From contig NC_051092.1 of the NCBI RefSeq assembly GCF_901709675.1, positions 17,368,128 to 17,432,127 on the forward strand: a stretch of DNA of 64,000 nucleotides, given 5' to 3'. Source of the stretch: Syngnathus acus. Its lineage: Eukaryota; Chordata; Actinopteri; Syngnathiformes; Syngnathidae. Numbering within the stretch: the stretch's first letter is position 1; every line of letters begins with the position of its first letter. Under the pieces are notes generated by a model, which was not told where the DNA came from, searched no databases, and saw only the letters and a list, made by a program, of their open reading frames with translations. The position numbers and the translations under genes are program-made. Positions 21,345 through 32,707 of the stretch are shown here, one piece after another.

Positions 21345-23084
21345 TGTAGTGAAATTTGGATTCTATGCGTCTTTGTATGTTGCCTTTAGGTGATAAACTA
21401 GCAGCAGTGAGACTACTATAAGCTATTTTTGCGGTACAGAGAAGCTCTAGTTTCAGTAATGTGTCGGTACTTAGAATATGGAAGGGCCATTCGTCCGTGA
21501 TCAGGAAGACCCTTGTCCATGCCCTTTTAGGGGCATCGGAAGTACCGTAATTTTCGGACTATAAGTCGCACCGGAGTATAAGTCGCACCAGCCATAAAAT
21601 GCCCAAAAAAGTGAAAAAAAACATATATAAGTCGCTCCGGAGTATAAGTTGCATTTTGGGGGGCAATTTATTCGACAAAATCCAACACCAAGAACAGTCA
21701 TGAACGAGCAACAACAGGCTAAACGATAGGTATGCTAACGTGACATAAACACAAACTAAGAGCTGAGAACGGCCCTGACGTAAAATTCAGAGTTATTAAA
21801 AAAACTATTACATAAATAACACGTTAATAAAACCATCTGTGTCACTCCAATTCATTAAATCCATCAATCGTCCTTTGTCAACAATGCGTGCGCGCCGCTG
21901 ACGGCTCTTGCACTTCAAAATATTCCACAGGCCCATATAACGATATATAAATTATATATCAAATAACTATTATATAAGCAATAATGTTATCAAACCATCT
22001 GTGCACTCTAAATCATTAAATCCATCGATCGAATTCCTCGTCCTTTGTCAACAACGGCGCGCGTGCGTGCGCCCTGACGTCAGCGTCGTCGTTATTCCAC
22101 AGATCTACTACATAACTATATTGTAGCGTTAACAAAGTTCAAGGAAAGACGTGGGTTTGGTAAACGGCTCTTTATTTAACAAAACAAACTTCCAGGCGTG
22201 TGGCGGCGTGGACTTCCAGCCACGGAAGTGAGCTCCATAGAATAGGACCGGGCGTGCGTAAAAGCCATGACCGAGCCCCATCCACCGTCCCCGGACAGCC
22301 ACCCGGCCGAGCGCCGGCCCTCGACTTCCATCCACAGAGGTGAAAGACAGCTCGGTAGAGTAGGACCGGGCGTGCGTAAAAGCATTGACCGGGCGTGCGT
22401 AAAAGCATTGTCCGAGCCCCATCCACCGTCCCTGGACAGCCACCCGGCCGAGCGCCGGCCCCCGACTTCAATCCACGGAAGTGAAAGAGAGCTCCGTCGA
22501 GTCAATCTTTGTCCTTTATGTAAACAACGCCGCGTCGCGCTGCTGACGTCGCGCTGCTGACGTCGCGCTGCTGACCGCGACGTCGCGCTGCTGACGTCAC
22601 TTGAAATTCAAATTACAGTAATCCCTTGCTACATTGCGGTTCGTTTATCGCGGTTTCACTTTTTTTTTTTTTTTTTTTTTGGAAAATCTTTGAAAAAAAA
22701 CACATATAAGTCGCTCCTGAGTATAAGTCGCCCCCCCACCCAAACTATGAAAAAAACCGCGACTTATAGTCCGAAAATTACGGTAACCAGTAGAGTGAGA
22801 CTCGAACCGCAGCTGTTGTCTTCCGAGGTACAAATGATGTGGGGACACAAGAAGAACAGAGAGAACAGGGAGGGAGAGAGAGAAGAGAAGGAAAAAGGGG
22901 GGGCTGCTAACATCTTTGCTTTTGGGGCCACTCGAACTTTTGGAGAGACATCACTCTGACATCGGTTGAATAAAATCTTTTCCCAATCAGCCGTGTGTCA
23001 CTGGACTGCTTCCTTCTCTGGGCCAGCCATCGTCCACCGAGTGTTTTTTGGAGACCAGCAAAGCAACAAAGACCATTCACCACA
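21345..23084 (+). mobile_element. ERV-2 5' LTR, interrupted by a MITE
   Basis: It begins tgtagtgaaa and ends ttcaccaca. Removing the MITE at 21545-22783 and one TA leaves 499 bp, exactly the length of the LTR at 41333. About eight substitutions separate the two copies, indicating a fairly young insertion. The LTR contains gaataaaatc (AATAAA signal) near its 3' part. A primer site follows four bases downstream. Confidence 0.9.
21545..22783. mobile_element. pogo-like MITE, copy 2
   Basis: The termini ccgtaattttcggactataag and the inverted match at the right end lie between TA dinucleotides (21543-21544 and 22784-22785). The sister LTR at 41333 has the uninterrupted site gaagtaaccag, proving both the insertion and the TA duplication. 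The interior repeats the AT-rich and GC-rich tandem units of copy 1, and there is no transposase. Near the right end is a short gacgtcgcgctgct tandem repeat. Confidence 0.93.
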
Positions 23085-23088
23085 TTTT

Positions 23089-23109
23089 TGGCGTCACGAA
23101 CAGGATTCG
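23089..23109 (+). promoter_or_regulatory. ERV-2 primer-binding site, tRNA-Ser type
   Basis: TGGCGTCACGAACAGGAT and the following TCG are complementary to the 3' end of vertebrate tRNA-Ser(CGA) as I know it, including CCA. It begins four bases after the LTR, marking the start of minus-strand DNA synthesis and the plus-strand orientation of the provirus. Confidence 0.8.
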
Positions 23110-23255
23110 TGTTCTCCAGGGGAACTCCCGTCCGCTCTCTGCGCGAGCATCCAGCGGCCGGCCGGCGAGCTGTAATTGAGGATTCGTGTTCTCCAGGGGA
23201 ACTCCCGTCCGCTCTCTGCGCGAGCATCCAGCGGCCGGCCGGCGAGCTGTAATTG
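23102..23255 (+). repeat. exact 77-bp tandem duplication in the ERV-2 leader
   Basis: Two copies (23102-23178 and 23179-23255) start aggattcgtgttctcc and appear identical. The first copy includes the last bases of the primer site. The second is followed directly by a splice-donor-like GAG|GTGAGA (GT at 23258), as expected for a retroviral leader. Confidence 0.88.
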
Positions 23256-23259
23256 AGGT

Positions 23260-24084
23260 GAGATGCTTTGCTCACAGTTGCATGCTCGTTTTGTTCCCCA
23301 AGGAGGACAGTCAGACGAATCTGATGTGGCTGTGGCTGTTCCAGGGGGAAGTTGTCTCTCCTATTCAAAAGTCGTCATAATGCGACTTTAAAGGGGGAGT
23401 GGCCCCTAAATAAAAACGGCAAAAGTAAAGTAAAATAAAAACAGGAAAAAATAAATAAAAAACAACAAATAAAAAGGGAACAGTAACATAAAACTTAATG
23501 GGGAATGTGTACAGATGAGTGAGTGACATGTCTGGTGAGAATGATGAATGAGAAATGCCCCAAGGAGGAGGCAGACGGGACATGATGTCTGGGACATCGC
23601 TATTGGCCGTCACAAGAGAAAAATAGCAGAAAGTCCCATAAAACGTGGACTTTAGTTTGGCGACAGATCCGATGGAGGATAGAAATTTTAGCTGTGTGAT
23701 TGAGGCGAAAACACAGATACGATTGAACACTGATTCCTAAAAATTCCTGGGACAAGCCGGGACACTGCAAGCGCCAAGTGCGACTGTCGAGATGTTCGGC
23801 GGCCGTGTTAGTCTCCGTCAAGGTCGAACGAAAAAGAGAGGCTTGCGCTGACCGCGTTTGGCAAATAGGAAAAGTGCGCAGCCTTGGCATCCGTAACTGT
23901 GAGAATGAATGTGGAAAGATATCCGGCTAGACCTTCTAAAAGGTGGCGAAGAGAAGGAAGCGCGCGAGCCACGTCGTTTGGGCACTGATCGGATTTGAAG
24001 TGTTTGTGGGTTATAATGCTCCTCGATTTAAACGCTGGTGCAAGAGCCCCTTAGGTAAACTCTTTGGGCTGACGGGCTCGAATA
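23260..24084 (+). other. ERV-2 internal sequence, no ORF
   Basis: No retroviral gag frame follows the leader. The stretch at 23395-23480 is A-rich, and the remainder has short open pieces on both strands without recognisable motifs. It is assigned to ERV-2 only because it lies between its LTRs. Confidence 0.45.
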
Positions 24085-24190
24085 TTCAAGATTCAAGAGT
24101 TTTTATTCGCCATGTTTGAGCGTGCCAAACAAGGAATTTGACTTCGGTAAAACACACCCTCTGTTCAACATTTAGGTGACTAACAACACT
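24085..24190 (-). mobile_element. LINE-A 3' tail
   Basis: Only the last about 100 bases of LINE-A (ggtgactaacaacact back to the TTGAATC-type tail) remain, nearly identical to 28604-28720. It is a severely 5'-truncated insertion at the edge of the retroviral pol fragment. Confidence 0.8.
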
Positions 24191-24192
24191 GT

Positions 24193-25390
24193 GAGGATGA
24201 AAGATCAGGCGGCAGTAAATTTGCATTTGACACCTCTGTCAGTCTGAGCGTTCTGATCATGTAATCTGCCAAAGACTGTTCTTCATCTGCCTTTTGTAAA
24301 TCTGCATGGAACACAGGTAGTCTATATGGCCTCCCGTGGATGATTTCAAAAGGTGTTAGCCCTTCTGAAGTGGGAGTGATTCTCATATAGAGCTTCACTA
24401 AGTCTAGGCACTCTGGCCAAGATCTGCCTGTTGTTTCCATGCATTTTTTCAACCTGCTTTTGATAGTATAGTTTGCTCGTTCAACCAGGCCAGCGCTGGA
24501 CGGGTGGTAGCCGCAGTGGTTTTTTAACGTTACCCCAAGGTGTACAGCCATGTTCTGTACAACTTGGTTCACAAAGTGTGGACCATTGTCACTGTAACTG
24601 GTTTGGGGGATGCCATGAGTCGGTATGATGGCTTTGCAAATGGCTTTTGCCACTGTTAAGGCATCCGCACGTTTAGACGGAACTATTTCCACCCATTTGG
24701 AAAATGCATCAATCATCACTAGGCAGTATTTGTGAGGTCCACTTTGTGTGAGCTCAATAAAATCCATGTGCATGATTTGAAATGGGTAAGACGGTTTTGG
24801 AAATGAGCCTCTCTTAGGTCTCATGTTTCCTTGTGGATTATGTTTCACACAAACGGGACATGCTTTACAAAAAATTTCTAAGTAAACATCCAAACCAAAG
24901 GTAGTGAATTGTTGATGTATGATGGACCTCATCCCCCCTGTCGACACATGGCAAGGCCCATGCGTCGCAATTGCCGCTGCTTCAAAAAGCGACTCAGGTA
25001 AAACAGGTTTGTCACCGACGCGGAGGATATTATCTGTGTCCGCTATTGCTCCTTTTGTCGTCCACATTCGCTTTTCCACCATTGGAGCATTGCCCTGCAT
25101 ATCTGTCAGTATAGTCTTATCTATGAGTTGCGTGTCCTCTGAATCTATTAAAAAAAATTCATGGCCATGTTTCCCTGCTGCCGCTGCTTTAGCAATTCTG
25201 TCCGCTAATCTGTTTCCATTCGAGGCTTCGTCTGTGCCTGTGGTGTGAGCAGCACATTTACACACAGCCAGTTTAGCAGGTAAATGAATGGCCTGCAACA
25301 AGTCTTTCAACAGCAGCCTGCGCTGACCTGTTGTATGGAAGCTTCTCTGCTTCAACAATCTGGTTTGGCAATTTCACAATTGCATATCCA
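24193..25390 (-). pseudogene. retroviral pol fragment: RNase H end and integrase
   Basis: Minus strand, opposite to ERV-2, so it is a separate provirus fragment. The frame from 25358 begins in the C-terminal part of RNase H (GNRLADRIAKAA). It continues through an integrase zinc-binding domain (H-x3-H...C-x2-C, ending CKACPVC) to the catalytic core: D in MHMDFIEL, D in SDNGPHF, E in LVERANYTIK. The arrangement resembles gamma/epsilon-type vertebrate ERVs. Reverse transcriptase, gag and env are absent here. The integrase frame itself is uninterrupted to about 24180. Confidence 0.85.
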
Positions 25391-26354
25391 CCGTGATTGT
25401 TCCTTTTATGTATTTATTTCTTCCTTAGCATTTAACGTACTCAAAATCACTCTTTCTTCAAAGTTGCCCCACCAATTTTCGATAGAAGTGTCCAACAACG
25501 CCAACCATTCAACCTGTATCTTCCCTTCATTCAGGCAATCAGTCATCAATGCTCATTTGCATCTCACACGCAGTCTCCAAGAAGGAGACTTCCTATCACA
25601 TCGGTCCCAATTCATCCAAGCTCACCACACAACATTCACATAGCGTTTTCATCTCAAGGTTCTTGATAGAACACTCCACCAATCCAGATAAAACTCAACA
25701 CGCAAAAAAAAAAAAAAAAAAAAACTGCTGGCAAATCGATCAGGAGTTTTCCTTCGTTTTTAAATTTGAAGAACCCAGTCTCTCAGATTCAGCTCGCATA
25801 TAGAAGTTTGTATAATCTTATAACACAACCAGTCAATTATTTCTATTAGATGTGAATGTCTTAAATTCACAATTTTGATTCTTCCAATTCCTGAAAGTAT
25901 GTTCTGTCGTTTCTTACTTAACATGCACTAGTGTGGATCAGTTTCTGCTCGCAAACAGATTTCTCTCTTTTCCTCTCATTTTTATCTTCCAAAAGCGTTT
26001 CTGTTCTGCGGTGCAAATTGGATAGACCACAGTCTAGCAAATTTCTGTGCACTAAAAGTTCAGCCAATTTTCATCATTTTAACACACATGCACAGCCCTC
26101 GCGCGCGTAAGGTAGATCCCAGCACCAATGATTCGTCACAGGCTGGCCATTTCCTGTGGTCGATCATGAGCTGGTCCCTCCCACGCACATGAGGACAGCA
26201 CATTCTAAGTTTTATTTATCTTCTAGAAGCCAGTTGCATTCATTTACCACTTGATTTGCAAATTTTAACTTTAGTGTACATACACAATTTGATCTCTGGT
26301 CATTTGTCATTGGGCATACAACAGCATTGTCATACTCCTTGCATGGACAGGAGC
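25391..26354. other. unassigned, possibly ERV-related
   Basis: AT-rich sequence with a 21-base A-run (about 25704-25725). On the minus strand an AATAAA lies near 26210 and a TTATAAG near 25815. I cannot decide between an LTR and intergenic sequence. No coding region was recognised. Confidence 0.3.
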
Positions 26355-28265
26355 TCTAAAGTTGTAGTCCGTGATCGCCCGCATGCCTTGCCACATACTC
26401 CTGGTGTTATTGGCGTCGTGGAAAAAATCCTGAATTTTTCGACTGTGGCTTCGCTTTGCTAACCTGATGGCACGGTTCAAGTTGGCTCTCGCTGTCCTCA
26501 GTGCCTCCTTGTCGCCAGACTTGAAGGCTGAGTTCCGTGCTCGTAGCGTATGACGTACCTCCTCAGTCATCCAGGGTCGTTGGTTGGCTCGGGTGATGAT
26601 GTTCTTAGTGGTGCTGACGTCCTCGGTGCATTTGTTGATGTAGGCTGACACAGTCATGGCGTACTCATCAATGTCGATCTGATTGTCATATGTTGCTGCT
26701 GATTTGAACATGTCCCAGTCAGAGCACTCAAAGCAGTCCTGGAGTGCCTCCATGGCCCCCTCAGACCACACCCTCACCTGCTTCACTGTGGGTTTTGCTC
26801 TGATCAGCAGGGGCCTGTATGCAGGGATTAGCATAACAGATAGGTGGTCTGAAGAGCCGAGGTGGGGGCGGGGGGCTGCTCTGAATGCATCCTTTATATT
26901 GGTGTAAACTAGGGGTGTCCAAACTACGGCCCGCGGGCCAACTGCGGCCCGCGGTCCAGTTTTTATTGGCCCGCAGCAAATTCTGAAAACATAATTGAAT
27001 GTGGCCCGCACAACAGCTTGAGCACTTCTCAGTTTCCACACTAGATGGAGCCCGCCACACAAAGCGCTTGACGTCCGATTAGCCCCCCCCCGGAAGAGAA
27101 GCGAACGCGCAGCGTTTGATTTGACATCACACTAGCCCCCCCCCCCCCCGGGAGAGAAGCGAACGCGCTGCGCTTGACGTCCGATTAGCCCCCCCCGGAA
27201 GAGAAGGGAACGCACAGCGTTGGACGTCCCACTAGCACCCCCCCCTCCCGGAAGAGAAGGGAACGCGCAGCGTTGGACGTCCCACTAGCACAGCAAAGTT
27301 TGGACACCCCTAGTGTAAACCAAGTCAAGAGTGTTCTCTCCCCGAGTTGGAAAATCCACGTGTTGGTAAAAATGAGGGAGAATAGTCTTCATGTTAGCCT
27401 GGTTGAAGTCCCCAGCAATGATGAAAACACCCTCTGTGTGCGTGGATTGCAGCTCACCGATTGTCCGATAGAGAACGCTCATGGCCTCTTTAGTATTAGC
27501 GCTAGGAGGCACATACACAGCCGTGATGCTAACAACAGTAAACTCCCTGGGCAGGTAGAAGGGTCTGCAGTTTAACAGTCAAAAGCTCGATGCCCGAAGA
27601 GCAGAAGCTGGCGACAGATCTAGCATTTTTGCACCAGTTGTTGTTGATGTAGACACACAGCCCACCTCCTCGGGATTTGCCGCTTAGTTCGCTGTTTCTG
27701 TCGGCGCGGAATGTAGCGAGCCCCTCCAGGCTAACGGCGTTGTCCGGTATTGATGAGTTCAGCCATGTCTCCGTCAGGATGAGAGCGCAGCAGTTTCTAA
27801 CCTCCCTCTTTGAAGAGAGTTCCAGTTGTAGATGGTCCATTTTATTATCCAGTGAGCGGACGTTGGAGAGGAAGATGGATGGAAGCGGCGGTTTGTAGGG
27901 GTTAGCTTTAAGCTTAGCCGTTAGCCCACCTCGACAGCCGCGCTTCCGCCGCCGGTCACACCGCCTACGCTTACTCCTCCTCCGGCGTGTGCTGCCCGGC
28001 GAGCCCGCTGCATCGTGAGCTTCTGGGGCTAGTGCCCGAAGCACTCCGAGGCTACGTAAACAGACTAGGGTAGTTGTGGCTACGAGTCCGAAAACACTTG
28101 ATGACCGTACCTCCAGCAGGCGCTGGCGATCATATACTAACCTACTGAATGGATAAACTAAACTTTGTGTTGTTTGTAGTGTCCTAGGCGACATATTTTG
28201 TGAAAATGCTCGTCGGTTGTCGAGAGCCGTTGCAGCCGCAGCCAACTGGGGCGCCGCCATCTTGA
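26355..28265 (-). pseudogene. LINE-A-type element, 5' half with endonuclease
   Basis: The element starts with CAAGATGGCGGCG (28265 downward) and the ATG at 28260. A basic N-terminal region (about 27920-28000) precedes an apurinic-type endonuclease (NVRSLDNKMD, TETWLNSSI, GDFNQAN, then SSDHLSVML after a hAT MITE). The linker before reverse transcriptase ends in WQGMRAITDYN at about 26355, where it joins unrelated sequence. The RT half is therefore missing. A frameshift is present near 27530. Confidence 0.8.
26910..27312. mobile_element. hAT-type MITE inside LINE-A endonuclease
   Basis: Perfect 16-bp termini TAGGGGTGTCCAAACT / AGTTTGGACACCCCTA and a perfect 8-bp target duplication gtgtaaac (26902-26909, 27313-27320). 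The interior holds cggcccgcggg and four tandem units of about 50 bp with a C-run and ggaagagaag(c/g)gaacgc. Removing the element and one duplication restores the LINE frame across DLVYT. Confidence 0.92.
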
Positions 28266-28603
28266 AAGCTTCTTACTTCTTTTCATAAAGCAAAAGCACC
28301 AAGAAGGACCACCTTTAAAGTCATTCATGTCAAGTTCGCTTGCTAGCGCTATTGCCTTAATTCGAATAGTGGTTGTACTGACACTTCTACTTGCTGCTCT
28401 CTGTTCAACAACCCACTGTTCGTGTTTGTCCTCCAAATTTGTCCACCGTGCTTTGTTCCCTCGGTAACTCTTTTTAGTCATCTTGACTTGGCGTAGCTCA
28501 TCTTGTTGCTTCCTCCACTTCCGCACCATTGACTCGTTAATGCTAAATTCTCTCGCTGCTGCTCTATTCCCGTGTTCTTCCGCCTGACTGACTGCCTTGA
28601 TTC
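28266..28603 (-). pseudogene. pogo/Tigger-like transposase N-terminal fragment
   Basis: On the minus strand the frame reads KAVSQAEEHGNRAAAREF, then ESMVRKWRKQ (first helix-turn-helix). A second DNA-binding segment follows (RWTNLEDKHEQWVVEQR...GGPSWCFCFMKR), the CENP-B-type arrangement of pogo/POGK-like transposases. It is bounded on one side by a LINE-A tail and on the other by a LINE 5' end. The DDE domain is absent. Confidence 0.75.
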
Positions 28604-29800
28604 AAGAGTCAAGATTCAAGAGTTTTTTATTCGCCATGTTTGAGCGTGCCAAACAAGGAATTAGACTTCGGTAAAACACACCCTCTGTGCAACATTTAGG
28701 TGACTAACAACACTCAGGACATGTGAAAAATGGCAAAAACAGTGTAGACAAATTCAAAAAAGGTGTGAAGAGCAGGATGTTATTGCACAGTAATGACTCT
28801 GAGACTCTAAGAGTGGTGTGAGTTCATCAGAGCAACAGCCTGGGGGAAGAAGCTGTCTCTGTGTCTGCTGGTTTTGGCGTACCGAGCTCTATAACGCCGT
28901 CCGGAGGGGAGTATTTCAAACAGACTGCAACCTGGGTGAGAAGGGTCTGTAGAGATGTTCGTTGCACGTTTCCTGGTCCTGGACAGGTACAAGTCTTGGA
29001 TAGATGGGAGGTTGATTCCAATGATCTTTTCTGCAGTCCTGATTGTCCGTTGCAGTCTGTGCTTGTCTTGTTTGGAGGCTGATCCAAACCAGACAGTGAT
29101 GGAGGTGCAGAGGACAGACTGGATGATGGCAGTGTAGAAGGTCTTCAGAAGCTCTCGCGGCAGGTTGAACTTCTTGAGCTGTCTCAGGAAGTACAGCCTC
29201 TGCTGGGCCTTCTTCCGGACAGAGTCTATGTGGCCGGTCCATTTCAGGTCCCGAGAGATTGTGGTTCCCAGGAACTTGAAGGTGTCTGTGGAGAGAATAG
29301 TATTACTGCGGATAGTGCGGGGTAAAAGTGGTGAAGGGTCTCGCCTGAAATCCACTGTCATCTCCACTGTCTTGAGCGGGTTCAGCTCCAGATGGTTTTG
29401 GCTGCACCAGTGGACCAGCCGCTCCACCTCCTGTCTGTACGCAGTTTCATCACCGTCCTGGATCAGTCCGATGAGAGTGGTGTCGTCTGCATACTTCAGG
29501 AGCTCCACAGGAGAGTCACCTGAGGAGAAATCATTGGTGTAGAGAGAGAAGAGCAGTGGGGAGAGGACGCACCCCTGAGGGGCTCCAGTTTTGGTGGTCC
29601 GGGTGTCAGATGTGATGCCCCCCAGCCTCACACGCTGTCTCCTGTTGGTCAGGAAGCTGGTGATCCACTGGCAGGCACCGCAAGCTGGATGAGCTTCTGT
29701 TGGAGGATGTCAGGAGCGATGGTGTTGAACGCCGAGCTGAAGTCCATGAACAGGATCCTGGCGTACGTTCCTGGGGTGTCCAGGTGGTGCAGGACATCGA
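28604..29800 (-). pseudogene. LINE-A, 3' half with reverse transcriptase
   Basis: Minus-strand reverse transcriptase carrying motif A ([10 protein letters not shown]), motif B (TGAPQGCVLSPLLF) and the catalytic YADD (LKYADDTTLIG). The C-terminal domain is conserved and the stop is at 28807; 3' untranslated region and a TTGAATC-type tail at 28604-28625 follow. A frameshift separates motif A from motif B near 29640. The 5' end is lost at about 29800. Confidence 0.85.
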
Positions 29801-30297
29801 GGCAGCTGGTACGTTTTTGCGACACGGTTCGATCCCGATTTGTCGAGACGCACTGTAATAGCATGCACGTCTGTCAAAGTTCGATAAATTTGAGCCTGCG
29901 GCAGACTGCTATTGGACGAAGGTGCTGCGCGGCTCTTGTGTAAAATGGAAAACGTGGAAAAGAGGCCTCTGGGGGGATTAATATTGGTACACCATGTGAG
30001 AAAAGTAAATTGTGTGCACACTTAAGTTAAATTCTGCAGAATAAAGGGGAAAATATACAGCGCTATTAGAAACGAAACGAAACAAAAGTTAAGTAAGACG
30101 TGCGTATTTGTCAGTGCATCTGTGCACTGGTAACAGCTAAAATGACCAAACTGCATAGCAGCAGTTGGCAAGAAGCAAAATGCGGAATGGATTCGAATCC
30201 CGTTGTCTGTCTTCTGTGTTCATGTGTAATCTTTGTGAACTCTGTGTTAGTCTAAAGTTGTCTGTTTGAGTTTGCGCGTGTAGAGACGCTTGGGATC
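29801..30297. other. unassigned sequence inside ERV-2
   Basis: No gene, no repeat family recognised. Leader-like character was considered but is not supported. Confidence 0.35.
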
Positions 30298-30483
30298 CCA
30301 TGTGTGTACGTGTGTGTGTGTGGGTGCGTGATCCCATGGGTATGTGTGTATGTGTGTGCGTGTATGTGTGGGTATTTATTTGTGTGTGTGGGTGTGTGTG
30401 TGTGTGTGTGGGTGTGTGTGAGGGCCCGTGAGTGGGTGTGTGTGTGTACGTGCTCATGAGTGCGCATGAGTGTGAGCGTGTGT
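30298..30483. repeat. (TG)n-rich microsatellite
   Basis: About 185 bp of TG dinucleotides interrupted by gg, ac and at variants. Long ORFs over it are artefacts of the repeat. Confidence 0.9.
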
Positions 30484-32668
30484 GCAAAAGGAACGGATAG
30501 GATGGTGTGCTCTCGTTGCTTGGAGGCGCGTGCCCGCCTGCGCTGCACGCGCGGGGAGGGGGATCCAGCGCCCTTGGCGGCAGGGTGGCCAACCTGTACC
30601 TGCCCGCTGTGTTTCAAGGCTGGACCCTCCCCGCTCGGGTGACGTCGGGGCCGCGCGCAGGGCCGGAGTTATGCCCATTTTAGGGGCCTACGCGGCCAGC
30701 AGCGAGAGGAACTATGACAAAATGATGGAAGACGGAATGCTGAAGGGGCAAAAGAATGCATGACCAACAGTGGGGGTACACCGGTGTAACTGCAACCCAG
30801 GAGAATTAATGTTCCACAGCTGTCTAACAGGAGAAATAGGAGCATGCGTGTGTTAACCAATACGATCTAAAGAAAGATTGGCTGGGACAACAACAAGCGG
30901 TGGCAGAAGAGTGTGGCCCCCTCGTAAATAATGAGGGACCCTACTAGGGCCAGCTGGCGCTCCCTTTAGCATTCTGAGAGGAATGGGAAATTGGATCTGA
31001 AGAAAAGCCCAACTTGTTAATTTAAATTACTGAAAGGATGACAAAATTGAAAACAAATTATTGATACTCCTCCGTTTCTTTGGGGCTCTTCTCAATACTT
31101 CTGATTTTCTGTTACATAAAAAACCTGAGACGGCGGATACATCCGTTGTCTCCAGGAGGACAAAGAGACACAAAATGAACTTAGAATTAATGTTTAATAG
31201 CCGTCTAACAGGTGGAGTAGGAGTATGCGAGGGCTAACCATTACAAAACAAATATAGGTGATTTGGGTGTCTAAAGAAAACTAGGCCGGTCAACACTAAT
31301 TTATGAGAGCAAGAGAGATATCGGGTGAGGGCCACAGCGGCAGCTGGAATTAAAGGAATTCTCTGGATTTAGACATAGGACTGAATTGTATGCACGGAGA
31401 GCCTGCTCGTAAATTAAACTGGCCCGACAAGGGTGACCAGCGCCAACTGTGACAAGACTCACAGGTCAAAAGCAGTAAGTATGCTGTATGTGGCAAATAG
31501 AGGAGGAGATGCCAACGAGGAGATATTGGATTTGGGAGTAATCTGTTGGTTCTTTTAATACCCTTGTAAAAGTATGCTCGGTACAAATAAATTAGCGATA
31601 GGAACAAATTTGGAGGTCCAAAAGTAAGAAATTCAAATGAAAATTACATCCTAGATTCGAATAATGGAGCCTAACAGGAGCATGGGAAGAGTGAACAGCT
31701 GAGAAATGGCCTTCGATGTAGTGGCGGAGAATTAAAAATTCAAGATCGTCCAGTAATATCGGTAAGTGAGCACAACACCATTAATACTTAGGTCAAAACA
31801 GAGATGATGCTATGTTTGGAAAATGACAATTATAAATAATGTACATTCTGTACGCAAAATTTGGAAACGTTATCTGAATTGAAGGCTCAAATCAGGAAAG
31901 GTGGAAAAGTGATGGAGAGGATTGCATAAAATCAAAGGCAGGAAAACAAACGATAGAATGCAGCCTGAAAATAGGATGAGCTTTTGGAAATTGCAGTATA
32001 CGTGAGAGAAATCAGAGTTAAGACTTGCAATTTTAAGTTTGGGGTAATCTGCCAATTTAAAATGGTTCAAATGAGGTCCATCACAATACATCCGAGAGCT
32101 CATGAAGGAAAGGCGCCGTCTTTCTCAACGATATTAAATTGTTGTTAATAGTAGAATTTGAAGTTTGATTAACAAAAGGTATTATGAAATTAATGGCTAA
32201 TTGGAAGACGATATTTTAAGTTTGGTTTCCCAGTCTGTCTTTTCCAGTATCCATCAGTGACCCTGCAACTCGATCCCGAGACTCCACCGACAGCTGTGCA
32301 CGACAAGAAAACGGTGCTTGGCTCTGAGGCACCTTTGACCTTTTGCAAGAGAAAAGAAGGACTATATTTGTGCTTGGGGGGGGGGAGCACAACACTCCGG
32401 AGGAAAACGACATCCTCTGAGGCGAATACAAAGAGTGAAGGAACTTACAAGATGAGAATGGACTCAGTTGAAAATGGACTCATCCGAGAGTGAGGAATGA
32501 GTTGGCTCTGAGGCTACAACTAAAGACAACAACTTGACAATGAAATGTGCATCAAGCAAACCGGACTCCTTGCTGAGGCGTTATCGAACTTGGGGGAGCT
32601 TGGGTCAAAGTGGATGGAAGCTTGCTTGGGCACTGAGCTTGACACAACTGAGGAGTCTTGATAAAAGA

Positions 32669-32707
<39 letters not shown>

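Noticed and set aside
22129-22505. Overlapping minus-strand ORFs of about 100 codons
   Set aside because: Produced by GC-rich tandem units of MITE copy 2.
30137-30617. Long ORFs rich in Thr/His
   Set aside because: They are translations of the TG/CA microsatellite.
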